DNA from: CAZPWQ01 sp964590495
Lineage (GTDB): Bacteria > Bacteroidota > Rhodothermia > Balneolales > Balneolaceae
NCBI GenBank assembly: GCA_964590495.1
Contig: CAZPWQ010000024.1
Coordinates: 1-33,992, forward strand
Direction of reading: 5' to 3'
DNA: 33,992 nucleotides
Under the pieces are notes generated by a model, which saw nothing but the letters and a program-made list of their open reading frames with translations, made no database searches and was not told the DNA's origin. Positions 1-8,892 of this stretch are shown here, piece after piece (position 1 is the stretch's first letter; each line of letters starts with the position of its first letter). Position numbers and translations under genes: made by a program.

Positions 1-91
1 TTACCTGCTTCATTTGCTGTGAACTTCCAAATCCGACATAGCCGATTGAAACCAGTACGCCGGCACAAATAATAATCATTGCTCGTCCCAT
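1..91 (-). CDS. N-terminal fragment of a small membrane-anchored, pilin-like protein (cut by window edge)
   Basis: An ATG at 91 on the minus strand opens a frame that stays open to the window edge, giving 30 residues beginning MGRAMIIICAGVLVSIGYVG. They form one hydrophobic segment starting almost at the N terminus, followed by a Ser/Gln-rich stretch. GAGG lies about 10 bases upstream of the start. The gene is the third in a row with the two minus-strand genes at 127-747 and 769-1320, which have the same N-terminal anchor layout and short spacers, so the three probably form one operon. By analogy it may be an N-anchored pilin-like or PilX-like component. Too little is present to assign a family; reading frame and orientation are well supported, function is not. 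Confidence 0.55.
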   Translation of the reverse strand, partial: MGRAMIIICAGVLVSIGYVGFGSSQQMKQV

Positions 92-126
92 AAAAGTACC
101 TCGCTAAGTTAGAATTTATTCCTTTC

Positions 127-747
127 CTAATCTTCCAGATTTCCGGGCGAATAACGTTTTTCCCATGCGGATCTCAGGTACCGGTCTCCGCCGGCGCGAT
201 TGCCGATGGCAGCCGGACTTTCACTTTCAAATTCAATCTCTATCTGTCTTATATCATCGAGATCTGTTCCGGTAACAGGAGTAGCCATAGCCTCTGCTTT
301 TGTCTGACCGTACCCACTGTAATAACGAATGGTAAAACTGGTAACACCGAGTGTTATTTCAGTGATATCCTGATCCGCCTGTCCCCAGTTTTGAGTTCTT
401 TTTAAGACATAGTCATTGGGGTTTTCCGAGGCGGATACCGGTTTGCCGGTAAACTCCCACGTTACAGTTTCAATCGATTCGTCGCCGCTGTTATCGATAT
501 TGCTTTTAAAAGTGATTCTATTGGTTGTAGCCGAATCGATAGAGCCGATGCCAATCTTTTCTATTTTATTATACCCGATCTTAGGAATATCGTAATTAAG
601 CATTTCAGCAACAGACTGCACATTTTGCCGGGCATTTTGATTTAAGGTAAGCTCAGTGGTGCTTTGGGAGAGGCTCAGTGTCATCATAGTAATTGCAAGA
701 AAAATCATACCGGCGATAACATAACTTGTAATAACTCCCAAATCCAT
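127..747 (-). CDS. Hypothetical pilin-like protein with N-terminal membrane anchor
   Basis: 206 residues. Residues about 5-27 (VITSYVIAGMIFLAITMMTL) form a single hydrophobic helix, followed by a polar helical stretch (SQSTTELTLNQNARQNVQSV) and then a beta-rich domain with alternating patterns such as RITFKS, VTWEFTG and SFTIRYYSGYG. This lollipop layout is that of type IV pilins and pseudopilins (PilW/GspJ-like), but the basic leader and the G/F-T-L-x-E prepilin peptidase site are not visible. AGAGG precedes the ATG at 747. It lies 21 bases downstream of the similar gene at 769-1320 and 35 bases upstream of the fragment at 1-91. I do not recognise a named family; the pilin-like description is an inference from architecture. 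Confidence 0.7.
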   Translation of the reverse strand: MDLGVITSYVIAGMIFLAITMMTLSLSQSTTELTLNQNARQNVQSVAEMLNYDIPKIGYNKIEKIGIGSIDSATTNRITFKSNIDNSGDESIETVTWEFTGKPVSASENPNDYVLKRTQNWGQADQDITEITLGVTSFTIRYYSGYGQTKAEAMATPVTGTDLDDIRQIEIEFESESPAAIGNRAGGDRYLRSAWEKRYSPGNLED

Positions 748-768
748 AAGATTTACCTCTTTTGGTTA

Positions 769-1320
769 TTAATCAGCATGATAATTACGTACAGCTTCAA
801 ACGTGTACGTTTTCGGCTCGTCGGAACCTGCCATTCCTCCTTGAGTCAGGAAAGGACTTTCGACAAAAACTCTTAGCTTTTTATAAGTGCTTCTTGTACC
901 GACAGAATCAAATTCTTCCGTTGTTGAATTGTATTCCACATAAAAAACTTCGGCACTGAGATCAAAACTGAGATCAGACTGTCCGTGCCGGGTTTCCACC
1001 TGTCCGGTCCAACCGTTAAAGTCGTCAAAATCATTGTATTTGGCTCTGTTGCCTTCGCCGCTTTCAGGGCCGAGTGCTGCGGGATCTGTAAAATCGGCGG
1101 GGATTGCAGTAGGTGGTACAGAGCCGGTACTGTTTTCATCAAAAGCTTTTGTTCTTGCCTCATCAATAACATCCTGTGCCAGTACAATAACCTGACGCTC
1201 CAGGTCTCCCTCAACCTGGATAAAGGTATTGCGGTGGATCATCCGGTTGGCACTCAGCAGGATGATTGAGAATATCACCATCGCTGAAATGGTTTGCAAT
1301 ACTTCACTTATTCCTACCAT
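769..1320 (-). CDS. Hypothetical pilin-like protein with N-terminal membrane anchor, first gene of the trio
   Basis: 183 residues. A hydrophobic helix at about residues 8-25 (TISAMVIFSIILLSANRM) is followed by an amphipathic stretch (VEGDLERQVIVLAQDVIDEAR) and a globular part with beta-type segments (AEVFYVEYNS, KKLRVFVESPF, KTYTFEAVRNY). The design matches the neighbour at 127-747 and, loosely, minor pilins or pseudopilins. No typical prepilin cleavage motif is seen. There is no strong Shine-Dalgarno before the ATG at 1320. The 190-base AT-rich spacer upstream probably carries the promoter of the three-gene group. No family name can be given; being a real gene is likely from operon spacing and the shared design. 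Confidence 0.68.
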   Translation of the reverse strand: MVGISEVLQTISAMVIFSIILLSANRMIHRNTFIQVEGDLERQVIVLAQDVIDEARTKAFDENSTGSVPPTAIPADFTDPAALGPESGEGNRAKYNDFDDFNGWTGQVETRHGQSDLSFDLSAEVFYVEYNSTTEEFDSVGTRSTYKKLRVFVESPFLTQGGMAGSDEPKTYTFEAVRNYHAD

Positions 1321-1510
1321 AATTTCATGTTTTTACTTCAGTTAATGCAAATATTAGAAAATTCTAATACAAAAAGCTAATATATCACTTAATTACTTAG
1401 AATTAATAATTCTTGTACCTATTAACAAGAGTATTCGAAAAGGTAAATGTTACAAAAAAGCTACTTGATGAGGTATAAGGGAATAAGGGGGTGGAATTTG
1501 CCACATTTGA
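1321..1510. other. AT-rich spacer with three short palindromes, probable promoter region
   Basis: The spacer between the pilin-like operon and the giant T9SS protein, both on the minus strand, is very AT-rich. It contains ATTAGAAAATTCTAAT (1353-1368), AGAATTAATAATTCT (1399-1413) and TCTTGT-8 nt-ACAAGA (1411-1430). The palindromes lie upstream of the start at 1320 and could be operator sites or part of a weak terminator for the long gene upstream. I see no clear promoter match. Confidence 0.35.
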
Positions 1511-4500
1511 TTATTTAATGTAGGTCATCTTTTTGGAAAATTGTTTGCCACCGGCTCTCATAATGCAAATATAAACCCCGCTGGCCAATCGATTCGGTGT
1601 CCAGTCATATTCATGAAATCCTGCCTGAAAATCTTCATTAATCAGTGTTTTAACTTTCCGGCCGAGAATATCATAGATAAGCAGCTGTACCCGTCCCTCA
1701 AGCGGTGTTTCGAATTTTATCGTGGTTTGGTCTCTGAATGGGTTTGGATAATTAATTCCCAGCTTATATTCATTTGGGAGCCCCCCCGCATCGGCACCGG
1801 GATCAATCCTGATATAAAATCGCGGGCTCTCATCAGATTTTTTTTTCTTGCTGCCGGAGCCTGAAGTGAGTCTAAAATTCGAGGGACTGTTTACCACTGC
1901 GCCTTTCTTTATGTCGGTAGAATGGTTAAAGGCGTAGAAGTCATTTTTATTATTTATCAAATCAATTTCCTCATTGTTTTCCCGGTCCTCCAGGATAATT
2001 GTCCAAGAGTCGGGTATATCGGAGAATTGCGGCCACGACAGAATGTATTCTTCATCAATAGCGTCACCATTCTGATAACCACCGGCATACAGTGGGATAC
2101 TTATCTCTTTGCCGAAACTGCGCGGCAGGTTATTAATAGAAAGTTCGGTTCCATTTTCAAGTGCTGTGTACAATTCCAGATAGGTGTCAGTATCGAAAGG
2201 AAGAAGACGATAGGCGTCCCATTGGTCTTTGCCGGTTTTACCGTCCGTCGACAGGGTGATATGTGTGGTTTTTCTTTGCTCGCCGGCTTCGAGCAGGAAT
2301 TCAATTGAGGCCGGCTCTTTTTTTGATTTGCCCCTGAAAGTCCCGCCGGTTGTTTTGGCCGATTTTTCAACCGACAATACCGGATCGGCATCATTGGCTT
2401 TTATCCAGAAGGCCTGAAATGGTTTAATTCGTCCGTCTCCAAGAGAGCCATCGATACCATTCCAAGTCAGATAGTCATTAGTTTCGGAATCCCAGATGTA
2501 TATTACATTATCAATATTGGTCTTGGTCCAGTTGCCTTCATCCCAATCGACGGTTGCCGCCCAGGGATTGCCGATCAGATTAAAGCCGGTATCGGCCTGT
2601 GCCGTGTGCGTCACCGAACTGAAATTAAAGGTATTGCTCTGGTGCTGGTATTCCTCCCCGGTTACGGTGAGCGTGACCGGGAGCACATCGTTATAATCCT
2701 CGTCTTCTTCCACATCCCCGAATACGTAAAAGAAAAATCCCCGTCCCGTTGAATCGGGATCTTGTATCGGATCATTTATATCTGCAGGAGTTCTCCAGCG
2801 CTGGTTATCAGTTCCCTCTATGGTTTCATTGTAGTATAGCACATTGGGCTGTCGGTCCGGGTATGTTGAGCTGGCCATACCCTGTACCGTGAGACCGTCA
2901 AACAAATCGGCAAAATCGGAGTTGATAGGAGCACTTACCATAAGCCAGCCTTGATCATTTATGGTGCGCCGTATGGAAATGGAACCATTATTGTATATTT
3001 GATTGGGAGCGATCAGACTCTTGCCGGATGAAATGATCAGTTCTCCGTTTTCAAGTGTCAGGTCACCATTTACGGTAATATCCTCAAAAGTTAGAACATC
3101 TTCAGTATTGTTGATAACGGCATTTTTCATTTCACTGAGATTGGCAATCTGCTGTCTTTCCAGATCAGGATAATCTGCAAAATCTTCATTCAGACGAATT
3201 CCGAAAATAACCGTACCCTCACTGGTGTCGATATTTAACAGGTTTAAATCACCGCGCACCACGAGCGTATTGTTGTTCAGAATGAATTGTCCGTCACCGG
3301 AAATATTTTTAAGATTGTCGAGTGTGATTCCGGCGTCCTGTAACAGTTCAAATGTGTTGCCTTCGGTAATCAGCATTTCGGAGGTGTCGATCAGATCTCC
3401 TGAAGGGGCCACTATATCGTTCAGAATTTCAAGCTTCTGGGCCAGAATATTGGGAGATGTAATCGTTTGCTGATCGGAACCGTTGAAGCGGATGATAGTT
3501 CCGTTTGTGCGGGCAAGAAAGTTGGCTAGGCTGAGATCCCCTCCGATTTCAATTTCGGCCGATTGGTCCGAGGCGAAGGTTCCGGATCCGACTAGTGAAC
3601 CACCGATCAGGAGGCTGGTATTGTCTTCAATATCCAGTGTCCCGTCAAGTCTTACGGTTCCGGCTACTTCTATGGCATTCCCACCGAATAAAACCAGTTC
3701 GCCGTTCTGTTCGATTTCAAGACTACCGAGCGAAACATTCAGGTCCAGATCGGGATAATCATCCAGTCCGCCGGGTATAACGACGAAATCACTCTCATCG
3801 GGTATAGTACCCAGTGACCAGTTAGCCCCACGTTCCCAGTCAGTACGCTGGTTTGGTGAACCGCTGGGTTCCCAGGTATTCGGCACTACAATCTGAACAA
3901 CCGGCTGTTGTTGTATAAGATTTCCGTTGATTTCCACCGAAATTTCCACATCCTCAATGGTTGTGGAGGATGTGAGTGTGGCTGTATAGGTTGAATTGGA
4001 AGTATTAAAGGAAAGACTGCTTACGGTAGCATCCGGCGATCCGCTGGAGGGGCTACCGTCTACCTGGATCTGTACCGCCGTGAGCGTCAGATTGGATGAA
4101 AAATCGCTGAAAATCTTATTGTCAAAGGCATCTTTCAAGGTTAAGGTTATAATCGATTCAGAGCTACCATCGTTCTGGATCACAACCGGATTGGCCGTTA
4201 CCTGGGAAGATGAAGCATCCGGGCCTGTAGCCTCTACGATGAAGGCTTCACTGGTTCCGTCTACGTCGAATATGTCCGGATCTTCAACCGAAATGGTGGT
4301 CGAGCTGTCACTTTTTGTCAGAGTAACAGAATGATCCTGAAGCAACCCATCAGAGATGGATGCGGTGCCGCCGGCGCTTATTTCCGAGTTTGTTGAGAAT
4401 TCCAGCGTTCCGGAATAGGACGATACGCGGTTGCCGTTCTGGTCGACTGCTTCTACGGAAATATTAAAAGGAGTGCCGGCTGTCTGTACGGCGGGTTCGC

Positions 4501-6733
4501 CGTTATTCTGAGGTATGGTAATCAGAAACTCTTGTAAGTCGCCGGAGGTAAAATCAACCTGAATGGCGGCGATAGTCTCTCCCAGATCGTTTTCGGTCTG
4601 TACGTTTGCCGTTTCAATGTTGGTGGAAGAGGTCAGGGTTGCTGTATAGGTGCCGTCTCCCTGGTCGTCCGCTGTCACGGAAGCCTGACCGGATTCACTG
4701 TCGGTACTGAGCGTACCGGCATCGGTTAGTATGGTTATTGTTTCTCCGCCGGAAGTCAGGTTGTTTCCAAATTCATCTCTGAGATGCACAGTTATCTCGG
4801 AAGTTTCGGACCCATTAGCTGTAATCTGATCGGGATCTGAGGAGATGATCGTACTGTCAAAATCTACGTCGGTGGCTTCCACAGAAAACTTGTTGCTTTG
4901 CCCGTCGCGGTTTACATCAGTATTTTCAGCATAAACCCGGGTTTCTCCCGACGAGACAAGAGTGATGGATGTATCCAGCACACCCTGGGTGAAATTACCG
5001 GTAGTAAAACTTGTAACTGCAGATCCCCCCATCTGAAGATCGGCATCGGCCGTTACTTCTACCGCATCCTCGAAATTTGTAAAGGTATCTCCGTTTCCGT
5101 CGATCGCTTTTATTCGAATGCCGAAAGCCGCTCCCGCCTCCTGCTGACCGATATCTGCATCACTGGTGTTTGTGATAACAAATTTGGCAAGGTCGCCGGA
5201 ATTGATAATCTCAAAAGACTCGCTTGTTACCGGCGAATTGATACCGGTAAATTCCGCGGTAAAATCAACCTCTCCCTCCGACGCACTTTGCTGGATTTGC
5301 AGATTGTCAAAAACAGCTATACCATTGTTGGTGGCGACGGTTCTGGTACTGTTTCCTTTAAAAAAAGTTTCATCGCTGATGGTAATATCAATCCCGTCCG
5401 CCTGAACCTCATTTCCAAAATCATCCAGCAGTTGCACTTCCACTGGCGGATCAATTGTGGCGTTTTGTGCCGTATTGGTCGGTTGTTGTAAAAAAACCAG
5501 ATCGGCGGCATCGTTCGGTTCAATGACAATTTCTGAGGAGATAATATCATCCAGATCTGTACTGGTAAACCGCAGAGTTACGTTATCAGCCGTTTCCGAA
5601 TAGAGACCGGTAAATTCAACGACACCGGAGTCGGCTGTCTGGGTGGTGGTACCGAGTAATGTCCCCTCACCGCTCTCAATAGCTGCTGTGATTTCAGTGG
5701 TGCTGTCTGTGGTAACAAGATTTCCGAATTGATCCAGGAGCTCGATAACCGGTTGCGTGCCAAATGGTTCCCCGGATGTTGCTGTTTCTGAAGGCTGAAT
5801 GCTGATCTGCATCTCATCCGCCGAACGAGGAAGCACGGTTATGGTTTCAGAGGGTACCGATGTTCCGTCGGAATGAGAAGCCTGGATTTTTGCGCTTCCG
5901 GTATTCTGAGAACTGAAAGTGGCATTTCTCAGGCTTGACGAAGGGCTCAGTGTCGACTGTGTTAAGCTCCCGTCAATATCTATGAGACTCCAATCCGATT
6001 CGTTTTCCAGTGAAATGTTGCTGATAAAATTTCCGCCGAAATCACGAGCGATTGAATAAACGGTGATGGAATTGCCGGCCAGAATATCCTGTTCAGCGAC
6101 GAGGATGCCGCTTCCGTCGGATTCGGTTTCCACCCGTATTTCATCAATGTTGCCGGGTTCTTTGCTTAAATTTCCGTAGTTGGCATCTGTGGGAGCGGTA
6201 GTACCTGTATTTGAAATAGTATTTTCATCAGGTACATTTGTATTAGTAGGATGTATTTGAAGTCCGCTGATGGTTATTCTGCCGGGACCCTTGCCGGCAC
6301 CGGCTGATTGACTTGAACTAGTAATGGTAAACGTGAATTCGGATGCTGTCAGTTCGGTAAATTCCAACTCAAGATCGGTGTTTTGTGCTCCCACAGCTTC
6401 CACAGTAAAAGTAATGTCTTCCGTTCCTACATCTCCCTGTGTGGCCTGAGGCATTACGGTAAGGTCTGTATTCCATTCATAACCGTTGGGAAGCGTTAAC
6501 ACGACTGTTCCATTTTCCTCCAGTTGACTGGTTGCGGTTTCACGAATAGTCGGTCCCGAAAGCTCAACATAGCCTCCGGTGGCTACAGAATCTATAGAAA
6601 TATTGGTACCACCCGAAGCTTTAATCACATCCTGTCCATGGACTGCAGATACTACCAGAAAGAGAAAGCCGAAAGTAAGTACTGATACTTTTATTCTGCA
6701 AAATGTAGATGATATGGTAATAGCATTAATCAA
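1511..6733 (-). CDS. Giant exported Ig-repeat protein with T9SS type A C-terminal sorting domain
   Basis: 1740 residues. The N terminus has a signal peptide (basic residues, then a hydrophobic run around residues 18-30, ending near AVHGQD). Residues about 40-950 are acidic, Ser/Thr-rich beta-sandwich repeats of the invasin/Big_1 or filamin type, with recurring LxDxFGN, AxDxNG and TYTATLTSST motifs. From about 955 comes an NWSLGTIPDESDFVVIPGG stretch and a beta-solenoid-like part. A region with FNLIGNPWAATVDW follows. The last 85 or so residues are a type A sorting domain (YPNPF, IYDILGRKV, LASGVYICIM), the signal for export by T9SS and attachment to the outer surface. The frame opens at a TTG; an in-frame TAA lies 12-14 bases upstream and no ATG or GTG is available before the signal peptide. 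It is probably an adhesin or surface-matrix protein; no catalytic domain is visible. Confidence 0.85.
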   Translation of the reverse strand: MINAITISSTFCRIKVSVLTFGFLFLVVSAVHGQDVIKASGGTNISIDSVATGGYVELSGPTIRETATSQLEENGTVVLTLPNGYEWNTDLTVMPQATQGDVGTEDITFTVEAVGAQNTDLELEFTELTASEFTFTITSSSQSAGAGKGPGRITISGLQIHPTNTNVPDENTISNTGTTAPTDANYGNLSKEPGNIDEIRVETESDGSGILVAEQDILAGNSITVYSIARDFGGNFISNISLENESDWSLIDIDGSLTQSTLSPSSSLRNATFSSQNTGSAKIQASHSDGTSVPSETITVLPRSADEMQISIQPSETATSGEPFGTQPVIELLDQFGNLVTTDSTTEITAAIESGEGTLLGTTTQTADSGVVEFTGLYSETADNVTLRFTSTDLDDIISSEIVIEPNDAADLVFLQQPTNTAQNATIDPPVEVQLLDDFGNEVQADGIDITISDETFFKGNSTRTVATNNGIAVFDNLQIQQSASEGEVDFTAEFTGINSPVTSESFEIINSGDLAKFVITNTSDADIGQQEAGAAFGIRIKAIDGNGDTFTNFEDAVEVTADADLQMGGSAVTSFTTGNFTQGVLDTSITLVSSGETRVYAENTDVNRDGQSNKFSVEATDVDFDSTIISSDPDQITANGSETSEITVHLRDEFGNNLTSGGETITILTDAGTLSTDSESGQASVTADDQGDGTYTATLTSSTNIETANVQTENDLGETIAAIQVDFTSGDLQEFLITIPQNNGEPAVQTAGTPFNISVEAVDQNGNRVSSYSGTLEFSTNSEISAGGTASISDGLLQDHSVTLTKSDSSTTISVEDPDIFDVDGTSEAFIVEATGPDASSSQVTANPVVIQNDGSSESIITLTLKDAFDNKIFSDFSSNLTLTAVQIQVDGSPSSGSPDATVSSLSFNTSNSTYTATLTSSTTIEDVEISVEINGNLIQQQPVVQIVVPNTWEPSGSPNQRTDWERGANWSLGTIPDESDFVVIPGGLDDYPDLDLNVSLGSLEIEQNGELVLFGGNAIEVAGTVRLDGTLDIEDNTSLLIGGSLVGSGTFASDQSAEIEIGGDLSLANFLARTNGTIIRFNGSDQQTITSPNILAQKLEILNDIVAPSGDLIDTSEMLITEGNTFELLQDAGITLDNLKNISGDGQFILNNNTLVVRGDLNLLNIDTSEGTVIFGIRLNEDFADYPDLERQQIANLSEMKNAVINNTEDVLTFEDITVNGDLTLENGELIISSGKSLIAPNQIYNNGSISIRRTINDQGWLMVSAPINSDFADLFDGLTVQGMASSTYPDRQPNVLYYNETIEGTDNQRWRTPADINDPIQDPDSTGRGFFFYVFGDVEEDEDYNDVLPVTLTVTGEEYQHQSNTFNFSSVTHTAQADTGFNLIGNPWAATVDWDEGNWTKTNIDNVIYIWDSETNDYLTWNGIDGSLGDGRIKPFQAFWIKANDADPVLSVEKSAKTTGGTFRGKSKKEPASIEFLLEAGEQRKTTHITLSTDGKTGKDQWDAYRLLPFDTDTYLELYTALENGTELSINNLPRSFGKEISIPLYAGGYQNGDAIDEEYILSWPQFSDIPDSWTIILEDRENNEEIDLINNKNDFYAFNHSTDIKKGAVVNSPSNFRLTSGSGSKKKKSDESPRFYIRIDPGADAGGLPNEYKLGINYPNPFRDQTTIKFETPLEGRVQLLIYDILGRKVKTLINEDFQAGFHEYDWTPNRLASGVYICIMRAGGKQFSKKMTYIK

Positions 6734-6927
6734 TCCACTGGGATATTATATAAAGGATTTTTTTTGTACACTATATAGCCGTTTCCCCTAAAATAGAAAC
6801 TCCTGCCCTAAAGATTGAATTAAAATGCTTTAAAGAACTATTCAAAGAGGCTATATTGGAGCTTCAGTCGCATTATTTAATTATAATTTCCTAATTGTCA
6901 GGAAGCAACCTAATTCTGCAGCATTAT

Positions 6928-7638
6928 ATGAAAGGTATTATTTTAGCCGGTGGAACCGGTTCCCGTTTGTATCCTCTAACAAAAGTTACGAATAAGCACC
7001 TGCTTCCGGTTGGTAACAAGCCGATGATCTACTATCCGATCGAAAAACTTACGGAGGCAGGTATTGATGAAATCCTGGTAGTTACCGGCACTGACCATAT
7101 GGGGGATGTCGTTAATCTTCTGGGATCGGGAAAGGATTTTAACTGCCGTTTTACCTATAAAGTGCAGGATGAGGCGGGAGGAATCGCCCAGGCACTGGGA
7201 CTGGCAGAGAATTTTGTCGGGGACGACAGCATGACCGTTGTACTCGGGGATAATATTTTTGAGCCGTCCCTCAAAAATGCTATTTCTTCATTCAGCGGCA
7301 AAGGGGCCCAGATCCTGGTTAAGGAGGTGAATGACCCGGAACGGTTTGGCGTTGCGGAAATTGAAGGCGATAAAATTACCGGCATCGAGGAAAAGCCGGA
7401 AAAGCCTAAAAGTCCCTATGCCGTGACTGGCGTTTACATATATGATAACCGCGTTTTTGAGTTTATACGTGAACTGAAACCGTCGGGAAGGGGTGAGTTT
7501 GAGATTACTGATGTAAATAATAACTACATCGACCGCGGTGAAATGCGTTTTTCTATTTTAGATGGCTGGTGGACGGATGCCGGTACACCGGATTCCTATA
7601 AACGGGCAAATGAACTGGTAAATAAGTTGGATTTATGA
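6928..7638 (+). CDS. rfbA: Glucose-1-phosphate thymidylyltransferase, short form (dTDP-rhamnose step 1)
   Basis: 236 residues. It joins dTTP and glucose-1-phosphate into dTDP-glucose. The nucleotide-binding start LAGGTGSRLYPLT (residues 6-18), TNKHLLPVGNKPMIYYP (21-37) with Lys23 and Lys31, and the metal-site VVLGDNIF around Asp108 are all present. It is shorter than the roughly 290-residue enterobacterial RmlA and lacks the C-terminal extension, resembling the short StrD-like or archaeal forms. A TTG at 6895 would add 11 residues, but the ATG at 6928 starts exactly at the family's usual MKGIILAGG, so it is preferred. The stop overlaps the rfbD start by 4 bases (ATGA), so the two are translationally coupled. 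Nucleotide specificity (dTTP versus UTP) is inferred from the rfb context. Confidence 0.92.
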   Translation: MKGIILAGGTGSRLYPLTKVTNKHLLPVGNKPMIYYPIEKLTEAGIDEILVVTGTDHMGDVVNLLGSGKDFNCRFTYKVQDEAGGIAQALGLAENFVGDDSMTVVLGDNIFEPSLKNAISSFSGKGAQILVKEVNDPERFGVAEIEGDKITGIEEKPEKPKSPYAVTGVYIYDNRVFEFIRELKPSGRGEFEITDVNNNYIDRGEMRFSILDGWWTDAGTPDSYKRANELVNKLDL

Positions 7639-8507
7639 AGATTATCTTGTTGGGGGCGTCCGGACAGCTTGGAAGTGAATGGCAGTTCTTCTTTCGTCAT
7701 CACGACCGGAATCTAAATGTGATCTCTTATAATTCAAGGGGGTTGGATATTACGAATTTCGATAAAATGGCTGATGAAATCGGAAATCAGCAGCCGGATG
7801 TGGTGATCAATTGTGCGGCTTATACCAATGTCGATCGTGCAGAAAAGGAGAAGGAGAAAGCCATGAAAATTAATGCCGGCGCTGTTAGTCAACTGGCACA
7901 AATATGTCTTGAAGCGGGAAGCAGGCTCGTACATTTTTCCACCGATTATGTATTTCCGGGCATATCAGAAGATAAAGTGAGGTTTCCCCGGGGTTATGCT
8001 GAAGGACATCCTGCCGATCCCGTCAACTGGTACGGACACACGAAATGGGAGGGAGAGCAGGCTATTCGTGATACCGGTGGCAATTATTTGATTATAAGGA
8101 TATCGTGGTTATGCGGCCGGTTCGGCAGTAACTTTATTACAACAATGTTGAAAGCCGGGAAAGAACGGGATCAACTGAGCGTTGTTAATGACCAGTGGGG
8201 AACTCCTTCATTTGCGGAGAATGTGGTGAAAAATACTTTTGCCCTGTTAGAGGCTGATAAGAAAGGTACTTTTCATATAACTTCGGACGGGTTGATTACC
8301 TGGTATGATCTGGCTGCTGCAATTTTCAGGTTGAAAGATATTGAGGTGGAATTGAATGCGGTAACTTCGGATGAGTATGCAACCGGGGCCAAACGCCCTT
8401 TTTTTTCTAAGTTAAACACCGGGAAAATCCGCTCGGTGCCGGGAGTTGTACTAGAGGATTGGGAAGAAGGACTCAGGAAACTTCTTGATCAGTTTAGAAA
8501 CCGTTAA
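7635..8507 (+). CDS. rfbD: dTDP-4-dehydrorhamnose reductase (dTDP-rhamnose step 4)
   Basis: 290 residues, the usual family length. It reduces dTDP-4-keto-L-rhamnose to dTDP-L-rhamnose with NAD(P)H. An extended short-chain dehydrogenase fold is shown by the N-terminal dinucleotide motif LLGASGQLG, the VINCAAYTNVDRAE segment, HFSTDYVFPG, and the catalytic Tyr-x3-Lys in NWYGHTKWEGE. The C-terminal half has the substrate region GTPSFAENVV and a TGAKRPFFSKLNT segment typical of RmlD. The ATG overlaps the rfbA stop by 4 bases. The TAA lies inside the palindrome AAACCGTTAAAACGGTTT (8498-8515), which may act as a weak terminator. After it, synteny with rfbC is interrupted by a 385-base repeat-rich spacer. 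Confidence 0.94.
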   Translation: MKIILLGASGQLGSEWQFFFRHHDRNLNVISYNSRGLDITNFDKMADEIGNQQPDVVINCAAYTNVDRAEKEKEKAMKINAGAVSQLAQICLEAGSRLVHFSTDYVFPGISEDKVRFPRGYAEGHPADPVNWYGHTKWEGEQAIRDTGGNYLIIRISWLCGRFGSNFITTMLKAGKERDQLSVVNDQWGTPSFAENVVKNTFALLEADKKGTFHITSDGLITWYDLAAAIFRLKDIEVELNAVTSDEYATGAKRPFFSKLNTGKIRSVPGVVLEDWEEGLRKLLDQFRNR

Positions 8508-8866
8508 AACGGTTTTGTCTTCTGGGGTATCTACCCATACCCCGGAATGAATTCCGGGGTTAACGGTAGTCCGGCAATAAGGTTTTTCAGAATAGTTCGG
8601 GTAAGAATGAGTTATCGTTGTGAAGAATCTCGTTAACCCCGCAATTTATTGCGGGGTCTGTAAGGAGCTGGTGATTACTCCGGAATTCCGGGGTTAACGG
8701 TAGTCAATACTTGGGAAAGTAGGTGGTTCCAGGTGCTATTAATTACCTACAATTGTCAATCATGTTGTAAGTTAACACGGTTGATTATCTAACTACTGTT
8801 AATACCGCAATTTATTGCGGTGATTAAAACTAAACATAAATAAGAGAAACCGTTTTAACGGTTTTT
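8498..8866. repeat. Repeat-rich spacer bounded by two inverted 18-bp palindromes
   Basis: This non-coding stretch between rfbD and rfbC is bounded by AAACCGTTAAAACGGTTT (8498-8515, overlapping the rfbD stop) and its reverse complement (8847-8864). Inside are GGGGTAT-6-ATACCCC (8524-8543), two exact copies of ATTCCGGGGTTAACGGTAGT (8551-8570 and 8685-8704), the hairpin ACCCCGCAA-TTTA-TTGCGGGGT (8636-8657) and its relative ACCGCAATTTATTGCGGT (8804-8821). No convincing gene is present. The structure looks like a composite of REP/MITE-type palindromic elements; an alternative is a set of transcription terminators or processing sites between rfb genes. Confidence 0.8.
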
Positions 8867-8892
8867 CGAGAGAATAGATAAGAATTTATTTA

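Noticed and set aside
4898..5491. Plus-strand open frame of 197 codons inside the giant T9SS gene
   Set aside because: It is a shadow of the minus-strand gene, which has clear domain patterns throughout.
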